Of a stretch of 58,577 nt of DNA, positions 28,072-36,351 are shown piece by piece. This stretch comes from Deltaproteobacteria bacterium (GTDB lineage: Bacteria > Desulfobacterota > Syntrophobacteria > Syntrophobacterales > Syntrophobacteraceae): positions 1-58,577 of the forward strand of contig JAJYTC010000006.1 of assembly GCA_021793275.1 (NCBI GenBank), read 5' to 3'. A model generated the notes under the pieces. The model worked only from the letters and a program-made list of their open reading frames with translations, searched no databases and was not told where the DNA came from. The position numbers and the translations under genes were made by a program. Numbering within the stretch: position 1 is the first letter of the stretch; the number at the start of each line of letters is the position of its first letter.

Positions 28072-29709
28072 TCAGGTCTCGACATATCCATGCGCAATCG
28101 GATTGCGCCTTCCCATGCCGAAGGCTTTTGTCGTAACTCTCAATATAGGGGGCGCCTGCCAGCGTTTGTATTCGTTGAGTTCAACCCGCCTGGCCACCCA
28201 CCGCACGGTTTCGGGGTCGAACCCCCTGGCCACGATCTGCCGGATTGGAAGACGCTGCTCGACATATTCGCTCAAAATGGCGTCGAGGATCTCGTAAGGC
28301 GGAAGAGTGTCCTGGTCGGTCTGGTTTTCACGCAACTCAGCGGAGGGGGCCCGCGTGAGGATACGATCCGGGATCCATCCATGTTCTTCATTGAGTCTGC
28401 CGGCAAGCCCGTAGACCATCGTTTTGGGAACATCGCCCAGCACGGCCAGACCTCCGTTCATATCGCCGTATAGCGTGCAATATCCAACGGATATCTCGGA
28501 TTTGTTTCCCGTGCTAAGGAGCAGCCTGCGAAACTTGTTGGAAATGGACATGAGGATCATGCCCCTGAGACGCGCCTGAAGGTTTTCCTCGGTAAAGTCA
28601 TGCGGCAAATCGCCGAAAATCGGGCTCATCGATTTCAGGGCGGTCGAAAAAAGATCGCCTATTGGAATCACCTCGAAGCCAATGCCGAGCCTTCTCGCCA
28701 ACTCGCGGGCGTCGGTAAGGCTTTCGGGCGCGTTATAGGGACCCGGCATTGCAACCCCCAGAACATTTTCCGCACCCAGCGCAAGCACGGCCAGGCAGGC
28801 CACCACCGCGGAATCGACCCCGCCGCTGAGTCCGATAACCGCCCGATCGAAGGAACACTTTCGGGCATAATCGCGCAAGCCGAGGGTGAGCGCGCCGATG
28901 ACCTCCGAGATCTGGTCGCACTCCGAGGCGTGCAACTCGGGCGAACTCCCCTCCGTGTCAAAGAGTATCAGGTCTTCTGCGAAATCGGCCCCGGTGGCCA
29001 GAAGTCGGCCTTTTTCATCCCAGATCATGCTGTGGCCCTGGAAAATCAACTCGTCATTGCCTCCGACCTGGTTCACATAGACCAGCGGGGCGGAGGCGCA
29101 AGCCGCCTGTTTTTTGAGCAACTCGCCCACAAGGTTCGTCTTACGCACATGATAGGGAGATGCGGAAATATTTACCAGCAGGTCGATCGAAATTTTCCCC
29201 AGTTCACAGACAGGGTTGACATCGTAGAGAGGACCGGGAAGATAATCAGGCACATTCCATGCGTCCTCGCAAATCGTAACCCCGATCCGCTTGCCCCTGA
29301 AATCGACCCAACCGGCCGATTTACCCGGTTCGAAATATCTCTCCTCGTCGAAAACGTCGTAGGAGGGCAACAGCATCTTGTGAGCTATCGACCTCAGACG
29401 GCCGTCCTCATAAAAAACCGCTGAATTATAAAAAGGCTTTCCGCGCCCCTCATTGATCGATACGGCGCCGAAAATGACTCCGATGCCCTTGCCTGCCTGC
29501 GCAATGCGCTCCCAGCAGCGCAGGCTGTCGGATACAAACCCGCGCTTGTCCAACAGATCGCGCGGCGGGTACCCCATTATGGACAATTCAGGAAAAACGA
29601 CCAGTTCGGCGCCGGCCTTTTTAGCTCTTTCCACAAATTCGCATATTTTGAGCGTGTTGCCTTCCAGGTCCCCAACAAAAGGATCGATTTGTGCCATCGC
29701 AATGCGCAT
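28072..29709 (-). CDS. nadE: glutamine-dependent NAD+ synthetase
   Basis: 545 aa two-domain enzyme. The N-terminal nitrilase-type glutaminase has the E, K and C triad in FPELSIMGYPP, HKMLLPSYDVF and GVTICEDAW. The C-terminal synthetase has the ATP loop LSGGVDSAVVACLA. It makes NAD+ from deamido-NAD+ using glutamine as nitrogen donor. It lies 26 bp before glnB on the same strand, which links a glutamine-consuming enzyme to PII and GlnD. Confidence 0.95.
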   Translation of the reverse strand: MRIAMAQIDPFVGDLEGNTLKICEFVERAKKAGAELVVFPELSIMGYPPRDLLDKRGFVSDSLRCWERIAQAGKGIGVIFGAVSINEGRGKPFYNSAVFYEDGRLRSIAHKMLLPSYDVFDEERYFEPGKSAGWVDFRGKRIGVTICEDAWNVPDYLPGPLYDVNPVCELGKISIDLLVNISASPYHVRKTNLVGELLKKQAACASAPLVYVNQVGGNDELIFQGHSMIWDEKGRLLATGADFAEDLILFDTEGSSPELHASECDQISEVIGALTLGLRDYARKCSFDRAVIGLSGGVDSAVVACLAVLALGAENVLGVAMPGPYNAPESLTDARELARRLGIGFEVIPIGDLFSTALKSMSPIFGDLPHDFTEENLQARLRGMILMSISNKFRRLLLSTGNKSEISVGYCTLYGDMNGGLAVLGDVPKTMVYGLAGRLNEEHGWIPDRILTRAPSAELRENQTDQDTLPPYEILDAILSEYVEQRLPIRQIVARGFDPETVRWVARRVELNEYKRWQAPPILRVTTKAFGMGRRNPIAHGYVET

Positions 29710-30115
29710 TACCGGTTTCCTCGCGCAGGCCCGCCACCCAAGCCGGAATCAGTGCGGGACGAATGAATATCTTGGATTTCAGGACTAATGGTTTCACAAA
29801 CACCTGCCCTCCCGGCACAATCCAGGGTGGGCAATATGCCAGCTTCCATCCGGAAACTTCCTGGTGGGCACGATAAAGCTTACCCCGCTTCGCTCCCCCA
29901 CCTCCCAGGCTAATCAGGGGTAACCTTTATGCTAAACTATCTCACCGATTTTACAAAGCAACTTATTGCCTGTTCACTCCTTTAAGAATTGTGGCAGCCC
30001 TTTTGCCGCGCCATGCTTTTCTCTCCCCGATTCCGGCTTGCGGCGCCGCTCATTATGTAATCCCATTTTTCGGCTCTCTATGCTATAAGAAAAACATAGT
30101 GGAGAATTCTAGTCC
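29710..30115. other. divergent intergenic region, nadE / CoA-transferase operon
   Basis: 406 bp. No gene is supported. It includes a 7-bp inverted repeat TTACCCC ... GGGGTAA around 29880-29930 and an AT-rich zone near 30075-30100 (TATAAG) that may be a -10 element of the rightward operon; no matching -35 was found. Confidence 0.4.
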
Positions 30116-32011
30116 ATGAGCGAATGGAAAGATAAAGTTCTACAGAGCAAAGGGAGCGAGCTTGATATTCTGCGCCAAATAGTGCGCGACGGGCTCCGTC
30201 TTTATATCGGGTCCGGCTGCGGAGAGCCTCAGCACCTGGTGCGTTGCCTGCTCAAAGTCTTGCCTGAACATCGCGATATCGAAATAGTCCAAAACCTTTC
30301 AATGGGCTCGCTTCCGCAAGACTGGAAGGCCCTGGAGGGAAATGCGCGGCTCAAGACCTTCTTTGTAGGGCCCAGATCCAGGGATGCGGTCAATGAAGGC
30401 ATGGCCGACTATATCCCGATTTATTTTTCTTCCATACCCCGTCTATTCAAGGAAGACCCTCTGTGGAAGTTCGATATAGCGCTCGTGCAGGTATCCCCGC
30501 CCGACGAACACGGTTTTTGCTCGATGGGGATATCCGTAGGCATGGACAAAAGCGCCGTCGAATCCGCAAGCATTGTTTTCGCCCAGATAAATCGCGAAAT
30601 GCCCAGGACGCTCGGGGACAGCTTTGTCCACTCGTCCCGGTTCCACTACATCGTTGAATATGACGAGCCGCTGCCCGAGATTGTTTTCCGGGAACGCAGC
30701 GCGGTGGCCGAACGCATAGCCAGATACATCTCCCCGCTGATCGAGGACGGTTCTACAATCCAGACGGGAGCGGGAAGAATCCCCAATTGGGTCCTGATCT
30801 ACCTGGAGGGGAAAAAGGACCTGGGCATCCATACGGAGGTCCTTACCGACGCTCACCTGCATCTGATCAATTCGGGCGCCGTCACGGGGCTAAAGAAAAC
30901 CTTGAACCACGGGAAAATCGTCGCGACCTACTGCATGGGAAGCAGGCAGCTCTACGATTTTGTAAACAACAATCCAGAGGTGGAGATCTACCCGACCGAG
31001 TACGTCCACAACCGCACGCTGATTCGGCAGCATCATCGGATGGTCGCCATAAATTCAGCCTTGGAAATAGATTTGAGCGGACAGATATGCGCTGAGTCAA
31101 TGGGGCACAAGGTCTACAGCGGAATCGGCGGCTATGTCGATTTTATGCAGGCGGCTTCGAGCACGAAAGAGGGAAAGGCCATCATCGTGTTGCCGTCAAC
31201 GACTTCGGACGGGCGCAAATCGCGAATCGTAAGCCATCTGACCAACGGGGCCGGAGTTGTCAGTCCGCGCAGCACGGTCAGTTATGTCGCCACCGAATTC
31301 GGCGTCGCCTATCTGCACGGTAAAACCATCCGGGAACGCGCGCTGGCCCTTATCAACATTGCTCATCCACGTTTTCGCGAGCAGTTGATGACCGAGGCCA
31401 AAAAGATTCACTACGTCTATGAAGATCAGATCGTTCCGCCCATTTACGAGCCTCTCTATCCGGGCCAGTGGGAGACTCGTCAGGTTTTTCCGCCGAACGA
31501 AAATCTCTATATCCGACCCGTCAAACCCACCGATGAGCGTTCGCTTCAGGAGTTTTTCTACGCTCTTCCTTTCGAAGACATCTATTTTCGCTTCCTCTCG
31601 GCGATGAAGGCATTCCCGCACAGAAACATCCAGGCCATGTGCAATCTGGATTACGAGCACGAAATGGCGGTTATCGCCGTAACAGGTGGAATCGGCGCCG
31701 AGAAGATCGCCGGAATCAGCAGATACATCCTGGACCAGAAAACCAATTTTGCCGAAATCGATGTTGCCGTAGCCTCCGAATGGCAGCACAAGGGAATCGG
31801 CACGTTCCTGGTCCATTATATTTCCGAGATAGCAAAAACCAAGGGTATCAGCGGACTGGTAGCTTACGTGCTGGCTGCCAACAGGGCGATGCTCGCCGTG
31901 TTCCACTGTCTTGGCTACGCGGTGCATTCGAAACTGGAGGAAGGCATATACGAAGTATCGCTGCGATTCGATCAACCGGCTCTGGCATGCCGTACGGAAG
32001 AATACAAATGA
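30116..32011 (+). CDS. acetyl-CoA hydrolase/transferase-family protein fused to a GNAT acetyltransferase domain
   Basis: 631 aa. Residues 1 to about 440 are a class I CoA-transferase/acetyl-CoA hydrolase of the 4-hydroxybutyrate CoA-transferase type (IQTGAGRIPNWVL, SGIGGYVDFMQAA, YVATEFGVAYLHGKTIRERA). Residues about 460-610 are a GNAT domain (YIRPVKPTDERSLQEFF, then VASEWQHKGIGTFLVHYI, the acetyl-CoA loop). The fusion suggests an acyl-CoA enzyme joined to an acyltransferase that may regulate it or use its product; this is inference. Similar fusions occur in fermenting and sulfate-reducing bacteria. First gene of a rightward cluster; its stop overlaps the start of the HAD gene (ATGA). Confidence 0.88.
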   Translation: MSEWKDKVLQSKGSELDILRQIVRDGLRLYIGSGCGEPQHLVRCLLKVLPEHRDIEIVQNLSMGSLPQDWKALEGNARLKTFFVGPRSRDAVNEGMADYIPIYFSSIPRLFKEDPLWKFDIALVQVSPPDEHGFCSMGISVGMDKSAVESASIVFAQINREMPRTLGDSFVHSSRFHYIVEYDEPLPEIVFRERSAVAERIARYISPLIEDGSTIQTGAGRIPNWVLIYLEGKKDLGIHTEVLTDAHLHLINSGAVTGLKKTLNHGKIVATYCMGSRQLYDFVNNNPEVEIYPTEYVHNRTLIRQHHRMVAINSALEIDLSGQICAESMGHKVYSGIGGYVDFMQAASSTKEGKAIIVLPSTTSDGRKSRIVSHLTNGAGVVSPRSTVSYVATEFGVAYLHGKTIRERALALINIAHPRFREQLMTEAKKIHYVYEDQIVPPIYEPLYPGQWETRQVFPPNENLYIRPVKPTDERSLQEFFYALPFEDIYFRFLSAMKAFPHRNIQAMCNLDYEHEMAVIAVTGGIGAEKIAGISRYILDQKTNFAEIDVAVASEWQHKGIGTFLVHYISEIAKTKGISGLVAYVLAANRAMLAVFHCLGYAVHSKLEEGIYEVSLRFDQPALACRTEEYK

Positions 32012-32622
32012 CTCGGCCACTCATCTCGTCAATAGACCCCGGCAGGCTCGCTTTCGACATCGACGGAGTGGTTGCCGACACTATGTCCGTCTTTGTCAGG
32101 CTGGCCCACGAAAGATACGGGCTCACACAACTCTCCAAGCAGGACATGCTCTGCTACAACCTCCATGATTGTCTGGACCTGGGGAAAGAGATCATTGACG
32201 ACCTGATAGTCCTCACCCTCGACGAAGAGCACACCCGGGAGATCCCCCCGATTCCGGGAGCGCCGGAAGTGCTTACCGAACTTGCCGCCGCCGCGCCTCT
32301 TAGATTCATAACGGCCCGCACCGAGGCAGACGCCATCAGAGAGTGGATTTTTTCAATCCTGCCCGGCGTTCCTCGCAGCCGAATAACCGTGATAGCCTCC
32401 GGCTCTCCTGAATCCAAGCTCGGATTCCTCCACCAACTCGAAATTGGCTATTTTGTCGAAGACAGGCTGGAGACCTGCAAACACTTGAAGGAGGCCGGAA
32501 TCGAGCCACTTCTTTTCGAGCAGCCGTGGAACCGCGACGAACCCGCCCCCGGATGCATTCGGATCAGCGATTGGATGCAGTTGAAAGAATGCCTATTGCC
32601 CTTGGGCGCCAACTTGGGGTAA
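32008..32622 (+). CDS. HAD-family phosphatase (5'-nucleotidase-like)
   Basis: 204 aa. Motif I FDIDGVVAD supplies the nucleophilic Asp pair, motif II is FITARTEAD, a lysine follows in SPESKLGFL, and motif IV is YFVEDRLE. This arrangement resembles the NT5C 5'(3')-deoxyribonucleotidase branch of the HAD superfamily. The ATG at 32008 overlaps the stop of the CoA-transferase gene by four bases, so the long upstream extension in this frame is not used. Substrate unknown. Confidence 0.85.
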   Translation: MTRPLISSIDPGRLAFDIDGVVADTMSVFVRLAHERYGLTQLSKQDMLCYNLHDCLDLGKEIIDDLIVLTLDEEHTREIPPIPGAPEVLTELAAAAPLRFITARTEADAIREWIFSILPGVPRSRITVIASGSPESKLGFLHQLEIGYFVEDRLETCKHLKEAGIEPLLFEQPWNRDEPAPGCIRISDWMQLKECLLPLGANLG

Positions 32623-32738
32623 AGTGTTTTCCACTTGGTGTGGGCCATCTTCGCGAAATCGTCCAGCATTTACGCCCTGACTGTAAAATTCACAACTTTA
32701 ATGCCCCCGGGCATATTCGGGTTCATCGGGTCGCAGAT

Positions 32739-33398
32739 ATGTCATCACCCGCAACGCCGCCTATACTGATTAAAGCCGACCGCGCCGGCTTCACGTTGAT
32801 CCCGGACCCTGGCGCCTCTTTGGAGGCCGTCATGGCATTCATGGACGATCGGCTCGGGCAGTCGCGCGATTTTTTTCAAAATACGGAAATGGTCCTGGAT
32901 CTGCGAAACAGGCCTATGCGCTCCGACGAGATATCGGCCCTTTATACGAGGCTCTACCAAAAATCCATGGTCAGGGTGGTAGAAGTCCGGCTGAGCGACC
33001 ATCTTTCGTTTTCCATGGCGGGCGAGCCGAAGAAATCCCGCGCAGCCGTCGAGGCCGACGGGGAAAGCAACGACTGTGTCCCGGTAATCGTGCGCAATAC
33101 GTGCCGGTCGGGCGTGCGGGTTGTGTCTTCATCCGACTGTGTCGTGCTGGGCGACGTAAATCCCGGTGCCGAAATTATTGCCGAGGGCGATGTGATTATT
33201 TTCGGCAATCTGAGAGGCGTGGCTCATGCCGGCGCCCGAGGCGATCAGAGCGCAAGGATTTGGGCGCTTAGCTTCGAGCCCAACCAGATAAGGATCGCCG
33301 ATCTTGTGGCGGTCCCTCCGCGTGGCGCAAAACCGGCCCGGGGCAGGTTCGAAATTGCTGAGATTCGCGATGGCGTTATCCAGGTCGTTAGTCTCTGA
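32739..33398 (+). CDS. minC: septum site-determining protein MinC
   Basis: 219 aa from ATG 32739. The N-terminal domain blocks FtsZ assembly. The C-terminal beta-helix is clear: SGVRVVSSSDCVVLGDVNPG, then AEIIAEGDVIIFGNLRGVAHAG, with the RGVAHAG motif that binds MinD (given as GNLRGVAHAG). The family length is 220-230 aa. An upstream frame extension overlaps the HAD gene and is not needed. First of minCDE, in the canonical order. Confidence 0.93.
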   Translation: MSSPATPPILIKADRAGFTLIPDPGASLEAVMAFMDDRLGQSRDFFQNTEMVLDLRNRPMRSDEISALYTRLYQKSMVRVVEVRLSDHLSFSMAGEPKKSRAAVEADGESNDCVPVIVRNTCRSGVRVVSSSDCVVLGDVNPGAEIIAEGDVIIFGNLRGVAHAGARGDQSARIWALSFEPNQIRIADLVAVPPRGAKPARGRFEIAEIRDGVIQVVSL

Positions 33399-33470
33399 GA
33401 ATATAATGAGTGATTTGGCGAGGGGTATGGATATCGATGGAACCGATTTCTAAAATACAGGTGATGACGT

Positions 33471-34259
33471 ATGGCGGGTAAAACAATTGTGGTCACTTCC
33501 GGCAAGGGGGGGGTCGGCAAGACTACCACCGTGGCCAACCTCGGAACGACGCTGGCCAAGAAGAAGTACAACGTTGTACTCTTAGACACGGACATAGGCT
33601 TGCGCAATCTCGATGTGGTCATGGGACTGGAGAATCGAATCGTCTACAACATTGTAGACGTCATCGAAGGCAAGTGCCGCAAAGAACAGGCAATGATCCG
33701 CGACAGGAAGCTCTCAAACCTGTGCATGATTCCCGCGGCCCAGACCAGGGAAAAAAATTCCATAACCGAGGAACAGATGAAAGAACTCTGCTCAAGTCTG
33801 GCGGCCGAGTTCGACTACGTCATTATCGACTGTCCCGCCGGCATCGAGCAGGGATTCAAAAACGCGATCGCGGGCGCTGATACCGCTCTTGTGGTAACTA
33901 CGCCCGAGGTTTCGGCCATCCGCGATGCCGACCGGGTAATCGGCCTTCTGGAAGCCGCTTTGGTAAGACAGATCAGCCTCATCATCAACAGGCTCAACGC
34001 CAAGATGGTCAAAAAGGGAGACATGATGTCCACCAACGACATCATTGCCCTGCTTTCAGTTCCCCTTCTGGGGGTGGTCCCGGAAAGCGAGGAAGTGGTG
34101 GTGTCGACCAATCGAGGGGTCCCGCTGGTTCACGACAGGAGCAGCAAAGCAGGTGCGGCATTCCGAGGCATGGCCGCGCGCCTCAACGGTGAAAGCATTC
34201 CACTCGACGGTGATTCTCGAGGATTTTTCGGACGAATGAAGAGGCTGATCTGGGACTGA
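33471..34259 (+). CDS. minD: septum site-determining ATPase MinD
   Basis: 262 aa. It has the deviant Walker A loop GKGGVGKTT, switch and DIGLRNLDVVMGLE segments, and the membrane-targeting amphipathic tail GFFGRMKRLIWD at the C-terminus. MinD dimerises on the membrane with ATP, carries MinC and is released by MinE. AGGTG precedes the ATG. minE follows after 14 bp. Confidence 0.97.
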   Translation: MAGKTIVVTSGKGGVGKTTTVANLGTTLAKKKYNVVLLDTDIGLRNLDVVMGLENRIVYNIVDVIEGKCRKEQAMIRDRKLSNLCMIPAAQTREKNSITEEQMKELCSSLAAEFDYVIIDCPAGIEQGFKNAIAGADTALVVTTPEVSAIRDADRVIGLLEAALVRQISLIINRLNAKMVKKGDMMSTNDIIALLSVPLLGVVPESEEVVVSTNRGVPLVHDRSSKAGAAFRGMAARLNGESIPLDGDSRGFFGRMKRLIWD

Positions 34260-34273
34260 AAGGAGACAGGCCG

Positions 34274-34543
34274 ATGCTCGGAATTTTGCGACGCATTTGG
34301 GGAGACGGGGCCAGCGGACAGGTCGCCCGTAAGAGGATGCAGTTCGTCCTCATGCACGACAGGATCGACATCACCCCCGATATGATGGAAGCGGTCAAAA
34401 ACGATATAATCAAAGTGCTTTCCAGGTATATGGAAATAGACGGCGGATCCGTAAAGGTTGATTTGGAAGAGGGCAAAGACTTTATGGCCCTTATCTCCAA
34501 CGTCCAGGTAAAGCGCGTCTACAGGCATTCAACGTCAGGCTGA
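34274..34543 (+). CDS. minE: cell division topological specificity factor MinE
   Basis: 89 aa. The N-terminal amphipathic helix (MLGILRRIWG) is followed by the anti-MinCD segment ARKRMQFVLMHDR and the topological-specificity domain with LSRYMEID. It stimulates MinD ATPase and confines MinCD to the poles. GGAGA lies before the ATG. Confidence 0.95.
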   Translation: MLGILRRIWGDGASGQVARKRMQFVLMHDRIDITPDMMEAVKNDIIKVLSRYMEIDGGSVKVDLEEGKDFMALISNVQVKRVYRHSTSG

Positions 34544-34683
34544 CCTGATGAGAGCGGCGGGCAAAGCGGGGTGCAGGAGTCTGTCGAAAAAATGCGAGCC
34601 GTCAGGCAGCGCGGATCTAGCCGTGGGCCTCAGATCGATGCCGGCGGCGGCCGTGAGAAACTATGTGCGGGCCTGCAACGCCG

Positions 34684-34757
34684 AGACCGAATACCGGGTT
34701 CACGTCGCGGCGACTGCGACCGCCCAGGACCCGCCTTGCCGGATCGGTATTCGGTCT
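34684..34757. repeat. 13-bp perfect inverted repeat after minE
   Basis: AGACCGAATACCG (34684-34696) and CGGTATTCGGTCT (34745-34757) are exact complements around a 48-nt GC-rich centre that itself contains GTCGCGGCGAC-type symmetry. It lies between the convergent minE and the PC4-like gene. No T run follows on either strand, so it differs from a simple terminator. Confidence 0.65.
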
Positions 34758-34764
34758 TTATCGG

Positions 34765-34995
34765 CTACTGTTCCTCCAGGACCTCTTTTAGCTTTTGAAC
34801 TCCGATTTCCAACTCCGGGAAGAGTTCCACCGATATTGTAAGCCCCTTTTTGGAGGGGTGGAATTCGCCGTCATCCCCCTTGTAATAAATTCGGATGTCC
34901 ACATACTGCTTTCCCTTGAAAACAGTTATCGACGACCGGACTTCCTCCAGGGGATTTTTGGGGAAAGAATGCACAATTTGAGGTTCTTTTGCCAT
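34765..34995 (-). CDS. PC4/p15 family transcriptional coactivator-like ssDNA-binding protein
   Basis: 76 aa. VRSSITVFKGKQYVDIRIYY followed by KKGLTISVELFPELEIGVQKL (shown in two parts; the second as KKGLTISVELF and PELEIGVQKL) matches the bacterial PC4/YdbC fold, a small dimeric single-strand DNA-binding protein. Its role in bacteria is not settled. The ATG at 34995 is spaced better from AGGA than the GTG at 35001. It is oriented like qmoC but separated from it by a strong terminator. Confidence 0.82.
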   Translation of the reverse strand: MAKEPQIVHSFPKNPLEEVRSSITVFKGKQYVDIRIYYKGDDGEFHPSKKGLTISVELFPELEIGVQKLKEVLEEQ

Positions 34996-35033
34996 TTTCA
35001 CTAATCCTTGGCTCAGTTGAATAGTATTCGATC

Positions 35034-35061
35034 AAAAAGCCCATCCGGAGATGGGCTTTTT
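35034..35061 (-). terminator. bidirectional terminator after qmoABC
   Basis: AAAAAGCCCATC, loop CGGA, then GATGGGCTTTTT is a perfect 12-bp palindrome with A and T runs on both ends. It lies 27 bp after the qmoC stop. It ends qmo transcripts and would also stop anything from the other side. Confidence 0.9.
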
Positions 35062-35088
35062 GATTTTTGATATGCGCCTGTCCGGGTA

Positions 35089-36309
35089 TCAAAGGGCGAC
35101 TTCGGGCGCCAGAGCGGCGCCTTCTTTTGCCGGCTCGTATTCGGCTATGTATTTTGCTTTTACCTTCATCAGCGTCAGGACCACGGGCCTGTAGGCAAGA
35201 TGCGCCCATTTGGCGAAAGGGACCTCCAAAACGAGCATCGGGATCGCCACCATCAAATGAATGACATAGATGGCATAAGTAAAAAACACCCAATCGAAGA
35301 CGTGTCCCAGGTTGATTAAAATGCCGGTCACCGCGGTCGCCTGCAGCAGGATCAGGAACATCCAGTCCGTACTGTGAGTATTCTTGAACTGAGGCTGCCA
35401 CTTCTTCAGCCTTGCGATTATCACATACGTCGTTCCATACATGATCGCGAAAAAGGAATAATAACCGGCCAGCCGCAGCGGGTTGAAGATCGAGACCTCG
35501 GTCCTTCCCCCCATCGACGTCCAACTGCGCTGAAACTTGAGGAAATTTATCCCCATGAAAGGCAGGCCGTTTATGAAAACAACGACCAGCAGAAATATCG
35601 TGGCATACCCGGTCATAATCGCAAGATGTGCGATCCACCGCGCCCTGTTGCCCTTGGTCTTGCAACCGCCGAACTGCCTTTGCGTCAAGAATTGAGTCAC
35701 CATGTACTTGAATTCGTCATAATACATCTTGAGCGGCACTTTCTTGAAGTACTCGCCCATGACCAGTTTTACGCAGCGGAAAAGGTTTGTGAGAAGGAAA
35801 AACGACAGTATGCCGGCCATTAGGAGGTCGGCCTTTTCGATTCCGTCCGTCGACCAGACCGTATTGATATCGGCGTGTTTCCAGCTGATCATAGACCAGT
35901 TGGTTATCGCCCAGATGATCATTCCGATTCCCACAAAAATACCCACCGCCGCCACGGCTTTTTTCTCGAATTTTTCCGACGTATAGAATTTTCGGGAAAA
36001 GCCGGTCCAGTCATAAAGCGAGGTAAGATATCTGCGCAGAACCATCATCGTTTCGCCGGGGTCGGCTTCGCGCGGGCACCTGAGCGAGCAGTCGCCGCAG
36101 TAATAGCACAGCCAGGGTTCGGGGGATTTTAAAATCTTGTCCTTTTGCCCCAGTTGAACGTACCTGACCATTTTTCTCGGAAACGGGTTCTCGGGTGTCG
36201 CCAGGTCGCATATCGCGGTGCAGTTGCCGCAATTATAGCACTTGTTCGCATCCTTCAGCCCGAATTCCTCCAATTCCCTTATCAGATTTGGATCAACCCT
36301 GTTGCTCAT
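35089..36309 (-). CDS. qmoC: quinone-interacting membrane-bound oxidoreductase subunit QmoC
   Basis: 406 aa. The N-terminal HdrC-like part has two [4Fe-4S] motifs (CYNCGNCTAIC and CYYCGDCSLRCP). The C-terminal half is an HdrE/cytochrome b-like membrane domain with about six hydrophobic segments and histidines for heme b. Qmo exchanges electrons between the menaquinone pool and APS reductase in sulfate reducers. The start has CAGGAGG upstream. Last of qmoABC; aprBA is not adjacent here. Confidence 0.93.
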   Translation of the reverse strand: MSNRVDPNLIRELEEFGLKDANKCYNCGNCTAICDLATPENPFPRKMVRYVQLGQKDKILKSPEPWLCYYCGDCSLRCPREADPGETMMVLRRYLTSLYDWTGFSRKFYTSEKFEKKAVAAVGIFVGIGMIIWAITNWSMISWKHADINTVWSTDGIEKADLLMAGILSFFLLTNLFRCVKLVMGEYFKKVPLKMYYDEFKYMVTQFLTQRQFGGCKTKGNRARWIAHLAIMTGYATIFLLVVVFINGLPFMGINFLKFQRSWTSMGGRTEVSIFNPLRLAGYYSFFAIMYGTTYVIIARLKKWQPQFKNTHSTDWMFLILLQATAVTGILINLGHVFDWVFFTYAIYVIHLMVAIPMLVLEVPFAKWAHLAYRPVVLTLMKVKAKYIAEYEPAKEGAALAPEVAL

Positions 36310-36351
36310 CCGTTAACCTCCTGAGCTTTTCAACACCAGCATGGCGAAGCA

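Noticed and set aside
34548-34841. 97-codon frame after minE
   Set aside because: It runs through the inverted repeat and into the PC4-like gene on the other strand; composition is repeat-driven.
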